Of a stretch of 63,943 bases of DNA, positions 23,720-32,974 are shown piece by piece; the stretch's first letter is position 1; each line of letters starts with the position of its first letter. Source of the DNA: Clostridiales bacterium (GTDB lineage: Bacteria; Bacillota; Clostridia; Christensenellales; Borkfalkiaceae); contig SVHZ01000005.1 of assembly GCA_015055525.1 (NCBI GenBank), positions 1 to 63,943 of the forward strand, read 5' to 3'. Made by a program: the position numbers and the translations under genes. The notes below the pieces were generated by a model that saw only the letters and a program-made list of their open reading frames with translations, was not told the DNA's origin and ran no database searches.

Positions 23720-24946
23720 ATGAATAGGGAAAATCAACGTCCGTTCAAAGCGATAATAATAGGTGGTGGAGCATCTGGTTTAATGCTTTCTATAAACCTT
23801 GCTAACAAGTTTGGTGGAGATAGAATACTCCTTCTTGAAAAACTTGATAGGGTTGGCAAAAAATTGCTTTCAACGGGCAACGGTAGATGCAATCTTTCTA
23901 ACGTGGATAATGATTATAATCATTATCATAGCCAAAACGACGGTTATTTTAATCAAATTATAGCTGAGTATTCAAATAAAGTTCCAAAGTTTTTCAACTC
24001 TATCGGCGTTCCGTTTTCAGTTGAAGACGGTAAGGTTTTCCCCCTATCAAAGCAAGCGTCTTCCGTGCTTGACGCAATGCGGTTTAAGCTGGAAAGCATC
24101 GGGGTAAAAACACTTACTTCAACAAGTGTAAATCGTGTGAAAAAATATGATAAAATTTTCACAGTTTTTGATGAAAACGGAAGGGAGTTTTACGGCGAAA
24201 ACGTAATAGTTTCCGTCGGTGGAAAATGCCAAAAACATTTGGGGACGGACGGGTCGTCTTATTCCTTGCTTACCGAGTTTAATCACAAGTTGACTAATCT
24301 TTATCCGTCTATCGTTCAGTTAAAGGTCAAGGACTTATTAAGGATAAAAGGTCTTAAAGGTCTTAAACAAAAAGTTGACGCCAAAGCGGTGGTTAACGGA
24401 AAGGTTGTTTCTAAAACTCAGGGCGACTTGTTGTTTACCGATTACGGTTTAAGTGGCAACGTTGCGTTTTATCTCTCTTCTTATCTCACAGGGATAAAGG
24501 GTGGGGTTATTGAAATTGATTTTTGCCCTGAACTGACTCGTGAAGAACTTACTCGCTTACTTATTGAAAAACAAAATAACTGTTCTTATCTTAACGGCGA
24601 GTATTTACTTTCCGGAATTATGAACTTGAAAATTTCTCAAAGTTTACTTCGCAACGAAAGCGTGGGTAATTTGCAAAACCCTATAACTAAATTCGACGTA
24701 TCTAAGGTTGTTGACGCCGTTAAAAATTACAAGATTGAAATTAGCGGAACTATGGGCTTTGACGTGGCGCAAGTAACCAAGGGCGGAATTTGCGTTCAAG
24801 ATTTTAACCCATTGACTTTAGAAAGTAAGTTTGCAAGCGGATTATACGCAACCGGCGAAGTGTTAGACGTTGACGGTGATTGCGGTGGATATAATCTCAA
24901 TTGGGCGTTCTGCTCTGCGCTTGCGGTTTCAAATAGTATTTTATGA
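23720..24946 (+). CDS. FAD-dependent oxidoreductase of the HI0933/BaiN-like family
   Basis: 408-residue flavoprotein. The N-terminal Rossmann motif IIIGGGASGLMLSINLA binds FAD; STGNGRCNLSN (about 56-66) is the family hallmark, and the C-terminal GLYATGEVLDVDGDCGGYN segment closes the FAD site. Known relatives include the bile-acid BaiN oxidoreductase and many uncharacterised flavoproteins. The next flavoprotein gene overlaps by 4 bp (ATGA), so they are co-expressed. Substrate unknown. An AAAGGAG site lies upstream. Confidence 0.9.
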   Translation: MNRENQRPFKAIIIGGGASGLMLSINLANKFGGDRILLLEKLDRVGKKLLSTGNGRCNLSNVDNDYNHYHSQNDGYFNQIIAEYSNKVPKFFNSIGVPFSVEDGKVFPLSKQASSVLDAMRFKLESIGVKTLTSTSVNRVKKYDKIFTVFDENGREFYGENVIVSVGGKCQKHLGTDGSSYSLLTEFNHKLTNLYPSIVQLKVKDLLRIKGLKGLKQKVDAKAVVNGKVVSKTQGDLLFTDYGLSGNVAFYLSSYLTGIKGGVIEIDFCPELTREELTRLLIEKQNNCSYLNGEYLLSGIMNLKISQSLLRNESVGNLQNPITKFDVSKVVDAVKNYKIEISGTMGFDVAQVTKGGICVQDFNPLTLESKFASGLYATGEVLDVDGDCGGYNLNWAFCSALAVSNSIL

Positions 24947-26481
24947 TAAAAGTTTCGGATATAAAAATAAGACCGTATGAAGACGACAGAGCGGTCTTTA
25001 TAAAGGCGTGCAAAAAAGCAAGAGTTGACGAGAGAAAGGTTAAATATTTTAGGCTTTCAAAAAAATCTCTCGACGCGCGCAATAAAAAAGATATTTTCTT
25101 TACTTGTTCGGCTGAACTTTCCTTAACTCCTTATAAAAGGGAGCAAAAAGTTTACGGTAAGGTAAAATCAAGCGCCAACGTTTTAGTAGTGGGCATGGGT
25201 CCCGCGGGTTTGTTTTGCGCGCTAGACCTTTTGCGTTACGGGCTGAAAGTAACTTTGATTGAAAGGGGTAAATCGGTTGACGAAAGAGAAAACTCAGTAA
25301 ATCTGTTTATTCAAGATAGAGTTTTAGACCAAGACTCTAATATTCAGTTTGGCGAAGGTGGCGCGGGAGCGTTTTCAGACGGAAAGTTGAACACGGGCGT
25401 AGGCGGTGTTTACGCAAGAGAAGTAATTGACGATTTCTTGTTGTTCGGTGCGCCTAGCGAGATTGATTATCTTCAAAAACCGCATATCGGTAGCGATAAC
25501 CTTAAAAGTGTGGTTAAAAATATCCGCAACGAGATTATAAGGCTTGGCGGTAAAGTTTTATTCTCAACCAAACTTACCGATCTTGAAATAATAGGCGATA
25601 AAGTAAAATCGGTTACGATAAACGGTCAAAAGCAAATATTTGACGAAATTGTTTTGGCGGTTGGTCATAGCGCCAGAGATATTTATTATATGCTCAACGA
25701 TAGGGGAGTAAAACTTGAAAGCAAAGATTTTGCAGTTGGGTTTAGAATAGAGCATTTGCAAAGTGATATCAACCTTTCGCAGTACGGCGAGTTTGCAACC
25801 GTAAAAGGTATGCCCGTTGCAGACTATAAACTCGTTTCAAATTTTAACGGAAGGGGAGTTTTTACTTTCTGTATGTGCCCGGGGGGTTACGTTATGCCGT
25901 CCCAGTCTGAAAATGGCAGTATTGTAACTAACGGTATGAGTAATTTTAAGCGTGATGGGCAAAACGCTAACTCCGCAGTAATTTGTCAAGTTGGTAAAAA
26001 AGATTTCGGCGAAAGTTTATTTGGTGGGGTTGAATATCAAAAGTCACTTGAAATAAGCGCATATAACTTAGGCGGGGGAAATTTCGTCGCTCCAATTTCG
26101 CTCGTTGGTGATTATTTAACGGGAAAAGTTTCAACTTCGCTAGGAAAAGTAAAGCCAACGTATCCGATGGGTGTAAAACAAGTAGATTTACAAAAACTTT
26201 TTTCGAGCGAGATTAACGATTCTATTAAGTTTGCAATAACCGATATGGGGAGAAAACTTAAAGGCTTTGATTGTTACGACGGCGTTTTGACGGGCGTTGA
26301 ATCGAGAACTTCTTCGCCTATAAGAGTTTTAAGAAAGGATAATTATTCTAGCGTTAGCGCGGAAAATTTATATCCTTGCGGTGAAGGTTGCGGTTACGCC
26401 GGCGGTATAACTAGCGCGGGGGCGGACGGTAAAAAGGTAGCCAAGGCAATCGCATTAAAATACGGTTTTGAACAAAATTAA
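24943..26481 (+). CDS. Uncharacterised FAD-dependent dehydrogenase (COG2509 type)
   Basis: 512 residues. A short N-terminal domain (about 1-75) precedes a dinucleotide-binding motif VVGMGPAGLFCALDL and the family block FGEGGAGAFSDGKLNTGV (about 139-156). GEGCGYAGGITSAGADG at the C-terminus completes the FAD-binding fold. This conserved Firmicutes family often neighbours HI0933-type flavoproteins, as here, but has no assigned reaction. The start overlaps the upstream stop by 4 bp. Confidence 0.9.
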   Translation: MIKVSDIKIRPYEDDRAVFIKACKKARVDERKVKYFRLSKKSLDARNKKDIFFTCSAELSLTPYKREQKVYGKVKSSANVLVVGMGPAGLFCALDLLRYGLKVTLIERGKSVDERENSVNLFIQDRVLDQDSNIQFGEGGAGAFSDGKLNTGVGGVYAREVIDDFLLFGAPSEIDYLQKPHIGSDNLKSVVKNIRNEIIRLGGKVLFSTKLTDLEIIGDKVKSVTINGQKQIFDEIVLAVGHSARDIYYMLNDRGVKLESKDFAVGFRIEHLQSDINLSQYGEFATVKGMPVADYKLVSNFNGRGVFTFCMCPGGYVMPSQSENGSIVTNGMSNFKRDGQNANSAVICQVGKKDFGESLFGGVEYQKSLEISAYNLGGGNFVAPISLVGDYLTGKVSTSLGKVKPTYPMGVKQVDLQKLFSSEINDSIKFAITDMGRKLKGFDCYDGVLTGVESRTSSPIRVLRKDNYSSVSAENLYPCGEGCGYAGGITSAGADGKKVAKAIALKYGFEQN

Positions 26482-26499
26482 ATAATTTCGAATAAAATG

Positions 26500-26528
26500 T
26501 TTACAAAAAAATTAAAAGGTGCTAAAAT
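26500..26528 (+). promoter_or_regulatory. Promoter immediately before the 26533 gene
   Basis: TTTACA (26500-26505), 17 bp, TAAAAT (26523-26528); the ATG is 4 nt further on and lacks a Shine-Dalgarno, so a leaderless transcript is predicted. Confidence 0.5.
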
Positions 26529-26532
26529 ATAA

Positions 26533-26958
26533 ATGGCATCTTTTTTTATTTTTTTTCAATTATTTTTTATGTCTAATTGTTCTATTTTATTTTTTGCCGA
26601 TAATGGCGGAGAGTCTTCTAGTTATCAACTTCAAGGTAATTTTAATAGGCGTGGCAGTTTAGTTAAGATTGATTTTTCATTGGGTAATGAAAGTGGGCTT
26701 AACTACGTTTTTAGCGTTCTTGAAAATAAGGTTATGCTTTCTACTAAAGGGGAGTTTAACTATTCTTTTTGCTTGGAAAAAGATAAGACTTTTAATTTTT
26801 TAATAGAAATTCAAAATAAACAGTTTAACGCAAGCGTATACTGTAAAGATTTAGCCGTAAAAATTTTAGAAACGGAAATTTTAGTCGACGCTTGTTATCT
26901 TCTCGATTTTGGCGGAAATAAATCGGAAAATAAAATCAAATTAAAGGTAATAATATGA
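26533..26958 (+). CDS. Hypothetical protein with hydrophobic N-terminus
   Basis: 141 residues, no family recognised. A Phe-rich hydrophobic stretch (about 3-22) ending before ADNGGESSS could be a signal or anchor; the rest looks beta-rich. It overlaps the next gene by 4 bp and so belongs to the metallo-beta-lactamase/rho run. The start is uncertain: the ATG at 26533 sits 4 nt after a -10 element with no ribosome binding site, and an alternative ATG exists at 26569. Confidence 0.6.
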   Translation: MASFFIFFQLFFMSNCSILFFADNGGESSSYQLQGNFNRRGSLVKIDFSLGNESGLNYVFSVLENKVMLSTKGEFNYSFCLEKDKTFNFLIEIQNKQFNASVYCKDLAVKILETEILVDACYLLDFGGNKSENKIKLKVII

Positions 26959-27542
26959 AAATAACTTATTTTGGTCACTCGCATTTTTTGTTTGAGGGGA
27001 ACGACTATTCTATAATGCTCGACCCCTTTTCAAATATCGGGCTTAAAGAAAATAAAGCAAATTGCGATTACGTTTTTTGTTCTCATAGTCATTACGACCA
27101 CTCGAATTTTAGTTTGGCAATCGGGGCAAACAAAGTGGGAAATCAGTCGTTTTTCAAGGTTGTTAAGTCTTTTCACGATGAAAAGGGCGGTGCGCTTCGC
27201 GGAGAAAATAATATTTTAATTTTTGAACTAGACGGAAAGAGAATTGCTTTTTTAGGCGATTTAGGCGAAGGGTGTAACGATAGGCTTATAGCGGAACTTA
27301 ACGGCGTTGACCTTATGCTTATTCCCGTTGGTGGGAACTATACTATCGACGGAGATACGGCGTATGAGTATTTTGTAAAGTCAAACGCCAAGGCGGTAAT
27401 TCCGATGCACTATTACAAAAAGGGTAGCACGGTTGATATTGATACGGCTAAAACCTTTTTGAAAAACTTTGATAGTTATAAAGAGTTGCCAAACCCGTTT
27501 GATTATAACGGCGAAAGCGGTGTTTTATATTTTGGAGAATAA
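26955..27542 (+). CDS. UPF0173-like metallo-beta-lactamase fold hydrolase
   Basis: 195-residue metal-dependent hydrolase. The N-terminal ITYFGHSHF and D-P-F motif, H-S-H-Y-D-H (about 40-45), FLGDLG aspartate and PMHYYKKG histidine match the UlaG/UPF0173 group, some of which are lactonases or phosphodiesterases. Cytoplasmic; substrate unknown. Overlaps the preceding hypothetical gene and lies 3 bp before rho. Confidence 0.85.
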   Translation: MKITYFGHSHFLFEGNDYSIMLDPFSNIGLKENKANCDYVFCSHSHYDHSNFSLAIGANKVGNQSFFKVVKSFHDEKGGALRGENNILIFELDGKRIAFLGDLGEGCNDRLIAELNGVDLMLIPVGGNYTIDGDTAYEYFVKSNAKAVIPMHYYKKGSTVDIDTAKTFLKNFDSYKELPNPFDYNGESGVLYFGE

Positions 27543-27545
27543 TTT

Positions 27546-28937
27546 ATGAAGTATACTTTTGAAAATTTACAAAACGGATACAATATTCACGATTTAAGAG
27601 ATATTTGCATTGAACTTGGCGCAAAACCGAGCAATAAGAATAAAGACGAACTTATAGATTACATTATAAAAATTCAAAACGGAACTATTATTCCAACGTC
27701 AAAAGGTCAAGGCAGAAAGAGTAAGCGTGAAAAGTTTATTAAGCAAAATATTGAAGATTATAGCGACGGCGAGACGGGAGACGTTCAAGTTAACAACTTT
27801 GGCGAAGAAGATACCGAATCAAAAGAAGGGCAAGCAGTTAAAGTTTTTGGAACGTTTGAAAAATCGGATAATTACGAGCATGGTTTTTTGCGTGGTGAAA
27901 ACTTCAAGATGACTAGCGTAACAGACGTTTACGTTTCAGCGCCCGCCGTTAGAAATTTCCGTTTAAGAGAAGGCGATTTCGTTGAAGGCGTTGCCGTTTA
28001 CGGTAGAGATAATACCGCTCCGTCTTTGCAAACTATTGAAAAACTCAACGGCGTTCAATTTGAAAACGCTATTAGAAGGCGTTTTAACGATTTAGAGCCG
28101 ATATTTCCAAACTCACAATTAAAACTTGAAGTAAGCGGAGAAAACGATATTGCGCTTAGAGCAATAGATATTTTATCGCCGATAGGTAGGGGGCAAAGGG
28201 GTTTGATAGTCGCTCCGCCAAAGTCAGGCAAAACAACGCTTATTAAAAAGATAGCGTCGGCTATTTCTAAAAATTATAAAGACGTTTATTTGATGGTTGT
28301 TTTAGTTGGCGAAAGACCTGAAGAAGTAACCGATTTTAAGCGTTCTATCAATGCTGAAATTATTTATTCTACTTTTGACGAAAAAGCAAAAAACCATATA
28401 AGAATAAGCGAACTTGCAATAGAAAAGGCTAAACGTCAAGCCGAAGCGGGAAAGGACGTAGTCCTTTTATTAGATTCAATAACTAAACTCACTAGGGCGT
28501 ATAATGAAATTTTACCGTCGAGCGGAAAGACTTTGACGGGTGGAATTGATCCCGTTGCGCTCCAATCTCCAAAGAGTTTCTTCGGCTCTGCAAGAAATTT
28601 TTCAGACGGCGGTAGTTTAACTATTATTGCAACCGCGCTCGTTGAAACGGGTTCTAAACTTGACGACGTTATTTATGAAGAGTTCAAAGGCACGGGAAAT
28701 AGCGAGATTTTCTTATCGAGAAAACTTTCCGAAAGAAGAATTTTCCCCGCAATCGACCTTTATCGTTCGGGAACGAGAAGAGAAGACCTTTTATTGGATA
28801 GTTCTGCGCTTGACGTTTCTTATAAGATAAGAAGATTTTTCGATAGCGTTAAGGATGCGGAAGTTAAACTTTTAGAAAAGTTTTCAAAAACCTCAAATAA
28901 TCAAGAATTTATTGATCAATTAAAAGGTGAATTATGA
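27546..28937 (+). CDS. rho: Transcription termination factor Rho
   Basis: 463-residue hexameric RNA helicase that terminates transcription. Rho N-terminal SAP-like domain (about 1-45, LRDICIELGAKPSNKNKDELI), a charged insert, cold-shock RNA-binding domain (about 95-155), then the ATPase: Walker A APPKSGKTTLIKK (about 226-238), Walker B DVVLLLDSITKLTRAYN, and the Q/R loops (GGSLTIIATALVETGS, RRIFPAIDLYRSGTRREDLL). GGAGA precedes the ATG. The next gene overlaps it by 4 bp. Confidence 0.96.
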   Translation: MKYTFENLQNGYNIHDLRDICIELGAKPSNKNKDELIDYIIKIQNGTIIPTSKGQGRKSKREKFIKQNIEDYSDGETGDVQVNNFGEEDTESKEGQAVKVFGTFEKSDNYEHGFLRGENFKMTSVTDVYVSAPAVRNFRLREGDFVEGVAVYGRDNTAPSLQTIEKLNGVQFENAIRRRFNDLEPIFPNSQLKLEVSGENDIALRAIDILSPIGRGQRGLIVAPPKSGKTTLIKKIASAISKNYKDVYLMVVLVGERPEEVTDFKRSINAEIIYSTFDEKAKNHIRISELAIEKAKRQAEAGKDVVLLLDSITKLTRAYNEILPSSGKTLTGGIDPVALQSPKSFFGSARNFSDGGSLTIIATALVETGSKLDDVIYEEFKGTGNSEIFLSRKLSERRIFPAIDLYRSGTRREDLLLDSSALDVSYKIRRFFDSVKDAEVKLLEKFSKTSNNQEFIDQLKGEL

Positions 28938-29623
28938 GCAAAGTTAAATCAATAGGTATGGTCGTTGCGATGGACAAGGAGATTCTTCCCGTTTTATCAT
29001 CAATCGGTAAAGAATTGAGTTCGGAGCAAAAAGGACCTTTCAAAATATTCAAGTACGAACTTTATGGAAAAACTATATATCTCGTAAGAAGTGGCATAGG
29101 CGAAATTTTCGCATCGAGCGCTACTCAAATGCTCATAAGTGAATATGACGTTGATATAATTATGAACTTCGGCGTGTGCGGAAGTTTGATAAAATCGGTC
29201 GGCGTTTTCGATAGCGTTGTTGTAAGCGGAGTAGTTCATTATGATTTCGACCTTACGGGGATTGACGACGTTGTTGTTGGTCAATATCCAAACGAGAGTA
29301 GCCCGATTATAAAAACCGATGAAAATTTACTTAAATTGTGCCAAAAAGTTATGGTTAATTGCCAAACTGTAATATGCGCGTCGGCAGATAAATTTGTAAG
29401 CGATAAGAAAGTTAAAGAGCATTTGAACGCTACTTTCGGCGCAAAAGTATGCGATATGGAAAGCGCGGGCGTACTTTTTACGGCAAGGGGATATAACGTG
29501 CCTTGCGTTATTATAAAAGCGGTGTCTGACGGGGAGGGCGGAGCGGAAGAATTTAATCTCTGCGTTCATAAAGCAAGCCTTCAATATATTGACGCGTTAA
29601 AAGAAATAGTAAAGGAATTTTAA
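28934..29623 (+). CDS. mtnN: 5'-methylthioadenosine/S-adenosylhomocysteine nucleosidase
   Basis: Cleaves adenine from MTA or SAH, recycling methylation by-products. 229 residues, normal for MtnN. GMVVAMDKEILPVL gives the N-terminal catalytic acidic segment, FGVCGSL the purine-site glycine loop, and CDMESAG (about 174-180) the ribose-binding Met-Glu motif. The final catalytic Asp is in VKAVSDGEGG. Overlaps rho by 4 bp, an unusual pairing that implies co-expression. Confidence 0.88.
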   Translation: MSKVKSIGMVVAMDKEILPVLSSIGKELSSEQKGPFKIFKYELYGKTIYLVRSGIGEIFASSATQMLISEYDVDIIMNFGVCGSLIKSVGVFDSVVVSGVVHYDFDLTGIDDVVVGQYPNESSPIIKTDENLLKLCQKVMVNCQTVICASADKFVSDKKVKEHLNATFGAKVCDMESAGVLFTARGYNVPCVIIKAVSDGEGGAEEFNLCVHKASLQYIDALKEIVKEF

Positions 29624-29626
29624 GTT

Positions 29627-30151
29627 ATGGTAAAAGCAATTTGTGAATATAACGACGAAAAAATAAAAAAGATGATGAAACCTTTGAAAGTAAAGGCGTA
29701 CGTAACTGCGTTTTTATTTTCGGCAGTATTTTTAGCAATGGGAGCAATAAGCGTTATAGGTGCGCTTAAAGACGGCATTAATTGGGTAACCTTAATCTTA
29801 GGTGGTGTTGTGTGTTTAGGTGCGATTTATCCGCCAATTTCAACCTATTTAACCCAAAAGAAGAATTACAAGGCAAGTTACGAGGCTATGCAACTTCATA
29901 AAGGCGATCTCGTTTTAGAAATGGTGTTCAAAGAAAAAAGGCTTGAAGTTACCACGTCTCAAGGCGATGAAGTTCAAAACGAAACGGTTCTTTTAAGAAA
30001 CGTAACTTCAGTTAGGGCTAATAAAGAAGGGGTTGCAATATATATCGGCGAAGATATGTATTTTATATATAACGACGATATTGATTTTGGCTCGCGTGAA
30101 GAACTGCTTAGAATTTTTGAACGCATAGGAACGCAGATTAAAGGCAAGTAA
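29627..30151 (+). CDS. Small membrane protein with PH/YcxB-like C-terminal domain
   Basis: 174 residues. Two membrane helices (about 24-46 and 53-75) are followed by a beta-rich domain (LVLEMVFKEKRLEVTTSQGD ... GVAIYIGEDMYFIYNDD) that resembles YcxB-like or bacterial PH domains. The function is unknown. AAAGGAA at the end of the mtnN gene serves as ribosome binding site, so it probably shares that transcript. Confidence 0.7.
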   Translation: MVKAICEYNDEKIKKMMKPLKVKAYVTAFLFSAVFLAMGAISVIGALKDGINWVTLILGGVVCLGAIYPPISTYLTQKKNYKASYEAMQLHKGDLVLEMVFKEKRLEVTTSQGDEVQNETVLLRNVTSVRANKEGVAIYIGEDMYFIYNDDIDFGSREELLRIFERIGTQIKGK

Positions 30152-30205
30152 CTTTTTATCATATAGATAAAATTTTGCGAATACAATAATTCGGAGAGTT
30201 TTATC

Positions 30206-30913
30206 TTGAAAAATATAAGATTAAAGTTTTTAACAAATTTAATAATGGCTATCATTATAGTGGCGATTATTTTCGTTGGTTTTAGCGGAGATGAAAGCGT
30301 AACGATATCTAGTAGTGGAGAAAGTTCTCCTATCTACAAGGGTAGTAATGGCGTTTCCATTATGATAAACGTTTATGAAAATACTGAAATCGTCAATAAA
30401 ATGATAGATTTATTCGTAAAAAATCAAGTGACTGCAACGTTTTTTGTGGGTGGTTGCTGGGCAGACGATAATATCGATACTGTAAAGCGCGTTATAGAAC
30501 TTGGGTTTGAACTTGGCAATCACGGTTATTTTCATAAGGACCATAAAAAATTAAGCGAAGACGGCAATTACAATGAAATAAAAACTTGTAACGACTTAGT
30601 TTTCAAAAACACGGCGTATCAAATGAAATTGTTTGCGCCTCCGTCCGGCTCGTTTTCAAAAACTACGCTAAAATGCGCGCAAAAACTTCAAATGCAAACG
30701 ATTATGTGGAGTAAAGATACTATCGATTGGCGCGATAGCGATAAAAATTTGATTGTAAAGCGCGCCACTTCTAACGTTGAAAACGGCGATTTAATTTTAA
30801 TGCACCCAAAACTTCACACGTTAAATTCGTTGCAAGAAATTATAGATATAATAAAAGAAAAAGGACTTAAATTTACAACGGTATCAAAGTGTTGTAATTT
30901 AGTGGCGTTATAA
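30206..30913 (+). CDS. Polysaccharide deacetylase-fold protein, catalytic Asp missing
   Basis: 235 residues with a TTG start behind GGAGAG. An N-terminal membrane anchor (about 9-30) places the domain outside the cell. The NodB fold is clear: TATFFVGG, metal His pair in LGNHGYFHKDH, PPSGSFSKTTL and the WSKDTIDWRD and LMHP motifs. The first motif, normally T-F-D-D-G, reads MINVYENT, so the catalytic base Asp is absent and the metal site is incomplete. It is probably inactive or altered in activity, perhaps a glycan-binding remnant of a PdaB-like sporulation protein. Confidence 0.8.
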   Translation: MKNIRLKFLTNLIMAIIIVAIIFVGFSGDESVTISSSGESSPIYKGSNGVSIMINVYENTEIVNKMIDLFVKNQVTATFFVGGCWADDNIDTVKRVIELGFELGNHGYFHKDHKKLSEDGNYNEIKTCNDLVFKNTAYQMKLFAPPSGSFSKTTLKCAQKLQMQTIMWSKDTIDWRDSDKNLIVKRATSNVENGDLILMHPKLHTLNSLQEIIDIIKEKGLKFTTVSKCCNLVAL

Positions 30914-30915
30914 AA

Positions 30916-32151
30916 ATGGTAAGACATAAAAAATATTCAAACGGACTTAATTTAATAGTTAGCGAAGGCGGGGCGATTTCCTGCTCTTTTGCCATAATGA
31001 TAGGAACGGGAACTATAAACGAAACGAGTGCTAATAACGGTATTTCTCACTATATAGAACATATGAATTTTAAGGGAAATAAGAAGTTTACCGCCTATCA
31101 AATAACCGATATTATGGAATCTTTAGGCGCAAGTTACAACGCTTATACGGCTATGGAAACCACTTGTTTCTATTCTCAAACTATCAAAGATAGTTTGGAA
31201 AAAGCCTTTGAAGTTATGGCGGAAAATGCTTTCGATTCTATTTATCTCGACGAAGAGTCTGCAAAAGAAAAGAACGTAATTATCGAAGAAATCAATATGA
31301 GTGAAGACACGCCTGACGACGTTTGTTACGACCTTTTAACAAAGGCATATTACGGCGATAACGGCTACGGCAGAACTATTTTAGGTCCGCAAAGCAACGT
31401 TTCTTCTTTTACGAAAGAAGACGTTTTTAATTACTTAAACGACTATTACGTTGCTGAAAACGTCGTTATCTCTTTTGCGGGCAACGTTACCTTAGAAGAG
31501 GCTGACGATCTCGTTATGAAGTACGTTATGCCTATAATAAAATCAAATCCGTTAAAGCCAACTCCTTCACACAACGTAAAGTGTTTGTGTAATCATTTGG
31601 TTAAGTCAAAAGATATTGAGCAAACGCATATTTCACTTGCTTTCCCGTCAAAGGCGTACGGCGAAAATAGAAGAATTGTTTCAGAATACGCTAACTCTAT
31701 TCTCGGTAGCGGTATGACGAGTAGACTTTTTAGAAAAATTAGAGATGAACTCGGTCTTGCATATTCCGTTTATTCTTACGCAAATAGATATAAAACTACG
31801 GGAACGCTTAACGTTTACGCAGGCGTTAACGCTAACGAATATAAAAACGCTTACGACGCGATTTTACAAGTTATTGAAGACGTTAAAAAGGGTGGCGTAA
31901 CTCAAGTGGAAGTTGATAACGTAAAAATGGGTATGAAAGTGGCAACGGTATTTGCTCAAGAAAAGCCCCTTTCATTAGCAAGGTCTTATGCAACGCTATT
32001 TTTAAGAAGTGGAGAAATCTATGATTTTGAAGAGCGCCTAAAAGAAATTGAAAGCGTTACTATAGACGAAATCAATCAAGAATTTTTAACTATTAGCGAT
32101 AACCTTATGGCATCTGCCGTGGTAGGCAAAAACGTTGAAAAACTAAAATAA
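30916..32151 (+). CDS. M16 family zinc peptidase (processing-protease type)
   Basis: 411 residues, the length of single-unit M16B enzymes. The inverted zinc motif H-Y-I-E-H (about 46-50) is followed ~75 residues later by the distal Glu in the EEINMSEDTPDD segment. The C-terminal half-domain with the R-Y motif region (SRLFRKIRDELGLAYSVYSY) is present. It probably degrades or processes peptides in the cytoplasm; in Firmicutes such genes usually neighbour polysaccharide deacetylases and the nusA region. No strong Shine-Dalgarno; 2 bp after the upstream stop, so coupling is likely. Confidence 0.9.
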   Translation: MVRHKKYSNGLNLIVSEGGAISCSFAIMIGTGTINETSANNGISHYIEHMNFKGNKKFTAYQITDIMESLGASYNAYTAMETTCFYSQTIKDSLEKAFEVMAENAFDSIYLDEESAKEKNVIIEEINMSEDTPDDVCYDLLTKAYYGDNGYGRTILGPQSNVSSFTKEDVFNYLNDYYVAENVVISFAGNVTLEEADDLVMKYVMPIIKSNPLKPTPSHNVKCLCNHLVKSKDIEQTHISLAFPSKAYGENRRIVSEYANSILGSGMTSRLFRKIRDELGLAYSVYSYANRYKTTGTLNVYAGVNANEYKNAYDAILQVIEDVKKGGVTQVEVDNVKMGMKVATVFAQEKPLSLARSYATLFLRSGEIYDFEERLKEIESVTIDEINQEFLTISDNLMASAVVGKNVEKLK

Positions 32152-32152
32152 A

Positions 32153-32178
32153 AAAAGCACCCTTAGGGTGCTTTTAGT
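32153..32178. terminator. Bidirectional terminator after the M16 peptidase
   Basis: AAAAGCACCC / GGGTGCTTTT stem with a TTA loop; between converging genes. Confidence 0.9.
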
Positions 32179-32967
32179 TTACTTTATATTAAGTATGCGC
32201 TTTGCATTTTCAGAAAGTATCATGCGTTTTTCTTCTTCCGAGAGTAAACGGTCGTTTTTAACACCGTCAACGTACATTTGAAGGTTAGAAATCGGGTAGT
32301 CTGACCCGAATAATATTCTATCAATTCCAATCTCATCAATCAATCTTCTCGTTGCGCCGTAGCGGTAAATTCCGCCACCTGATAAATCAATATAATAATT
32401 TTTATACTTTTTTGCTCTTTCTATATGGCGGTTAAATTTCTCGCCTTCTAATGGGTGAGCGCCAACGATTATAAGGTTTGGGTGGGTTTCACAAAGTTTA
32501 TCCATATCGTCGTCACTAGTTGGATGAACGGATAAAACCATTTCTTTTTCGCTCGCGTAATTGAGAATTTTTTTCATATTTTGAGAGCAATTAGTGTTAT
32601 AACCTTGAAGGTACCAAACGAGTTCGCCTATAAGGTTAACCCCCGCTTTTATAAACCTATCTATTTCTAAAATAGATTCTTCAACAAAGTCAGGGTGAAT
32701 AGTGCAACCTGGGATATACGCGTCGCCGTAAAACTCTTTGAGTTTTAACGCATCGTCGTTGAGTGGTTTTATATAGTCCCACCACGAAACGTCGTCTGGT
32801 TTTTTCTCAAACGATATAACAGAACCGCAAAATTTAGAAACGCCTGCGCGCTCTAAATCGCTTAAAAATTCGCTTGGCGAACGTTTAATTACGGTTGGGT
32901 GGATGCAAATGCAATCGCTCTCGTTTTTATATGGGTGGGTGTGAAAATCAATAATTTCGTATTTCAT
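32179..32967 (-). CDS. Amidohydrolase family (metal-dependent TIM barrel) protein, copy 2
   Basis: 262 residues from the ATG at 32967. Strand 1 carries the metal pair in IDFHTHPYK (H-x-H); further ligands are in LSVHPTSDDD (His), IIVGAHP (His) and FGSDYPI (Asp). The layout matches the amidohydrolase-2 (ACMSD-like) family of decarboxylases and hydrolases. It is a close duplicate of the gene 7 bp upstream. The ribosome binding site is weak, fitting translational coupling. Substrate unknown. Confidence 0.85.
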   Translation of the reverse strand: MKYEIIDFHTHPYKNESDCICIHPTVIKRSPSEFLSDLERAGVSKFCGSVISFEKKPDDVSWWDYIKPLNDDALKLKEFYGDAYIPGCTIHPDFVEESILEIDRFIKAGVNLIGELVWYLQGYNTNCSQNMKKILNYASEKEMVLSVHPTSDDDMDKLCETHPNLIIVGAHPLEGEKFNRHIERAKKYKNYYIDLSGGGIYRYGATRRLIDEIGIDRILFGSDYPISNLQMYVDGVKNDRLLSEEEKRMILSENAKRILNIK

Positions 32968-32974
32968 AAAATTC

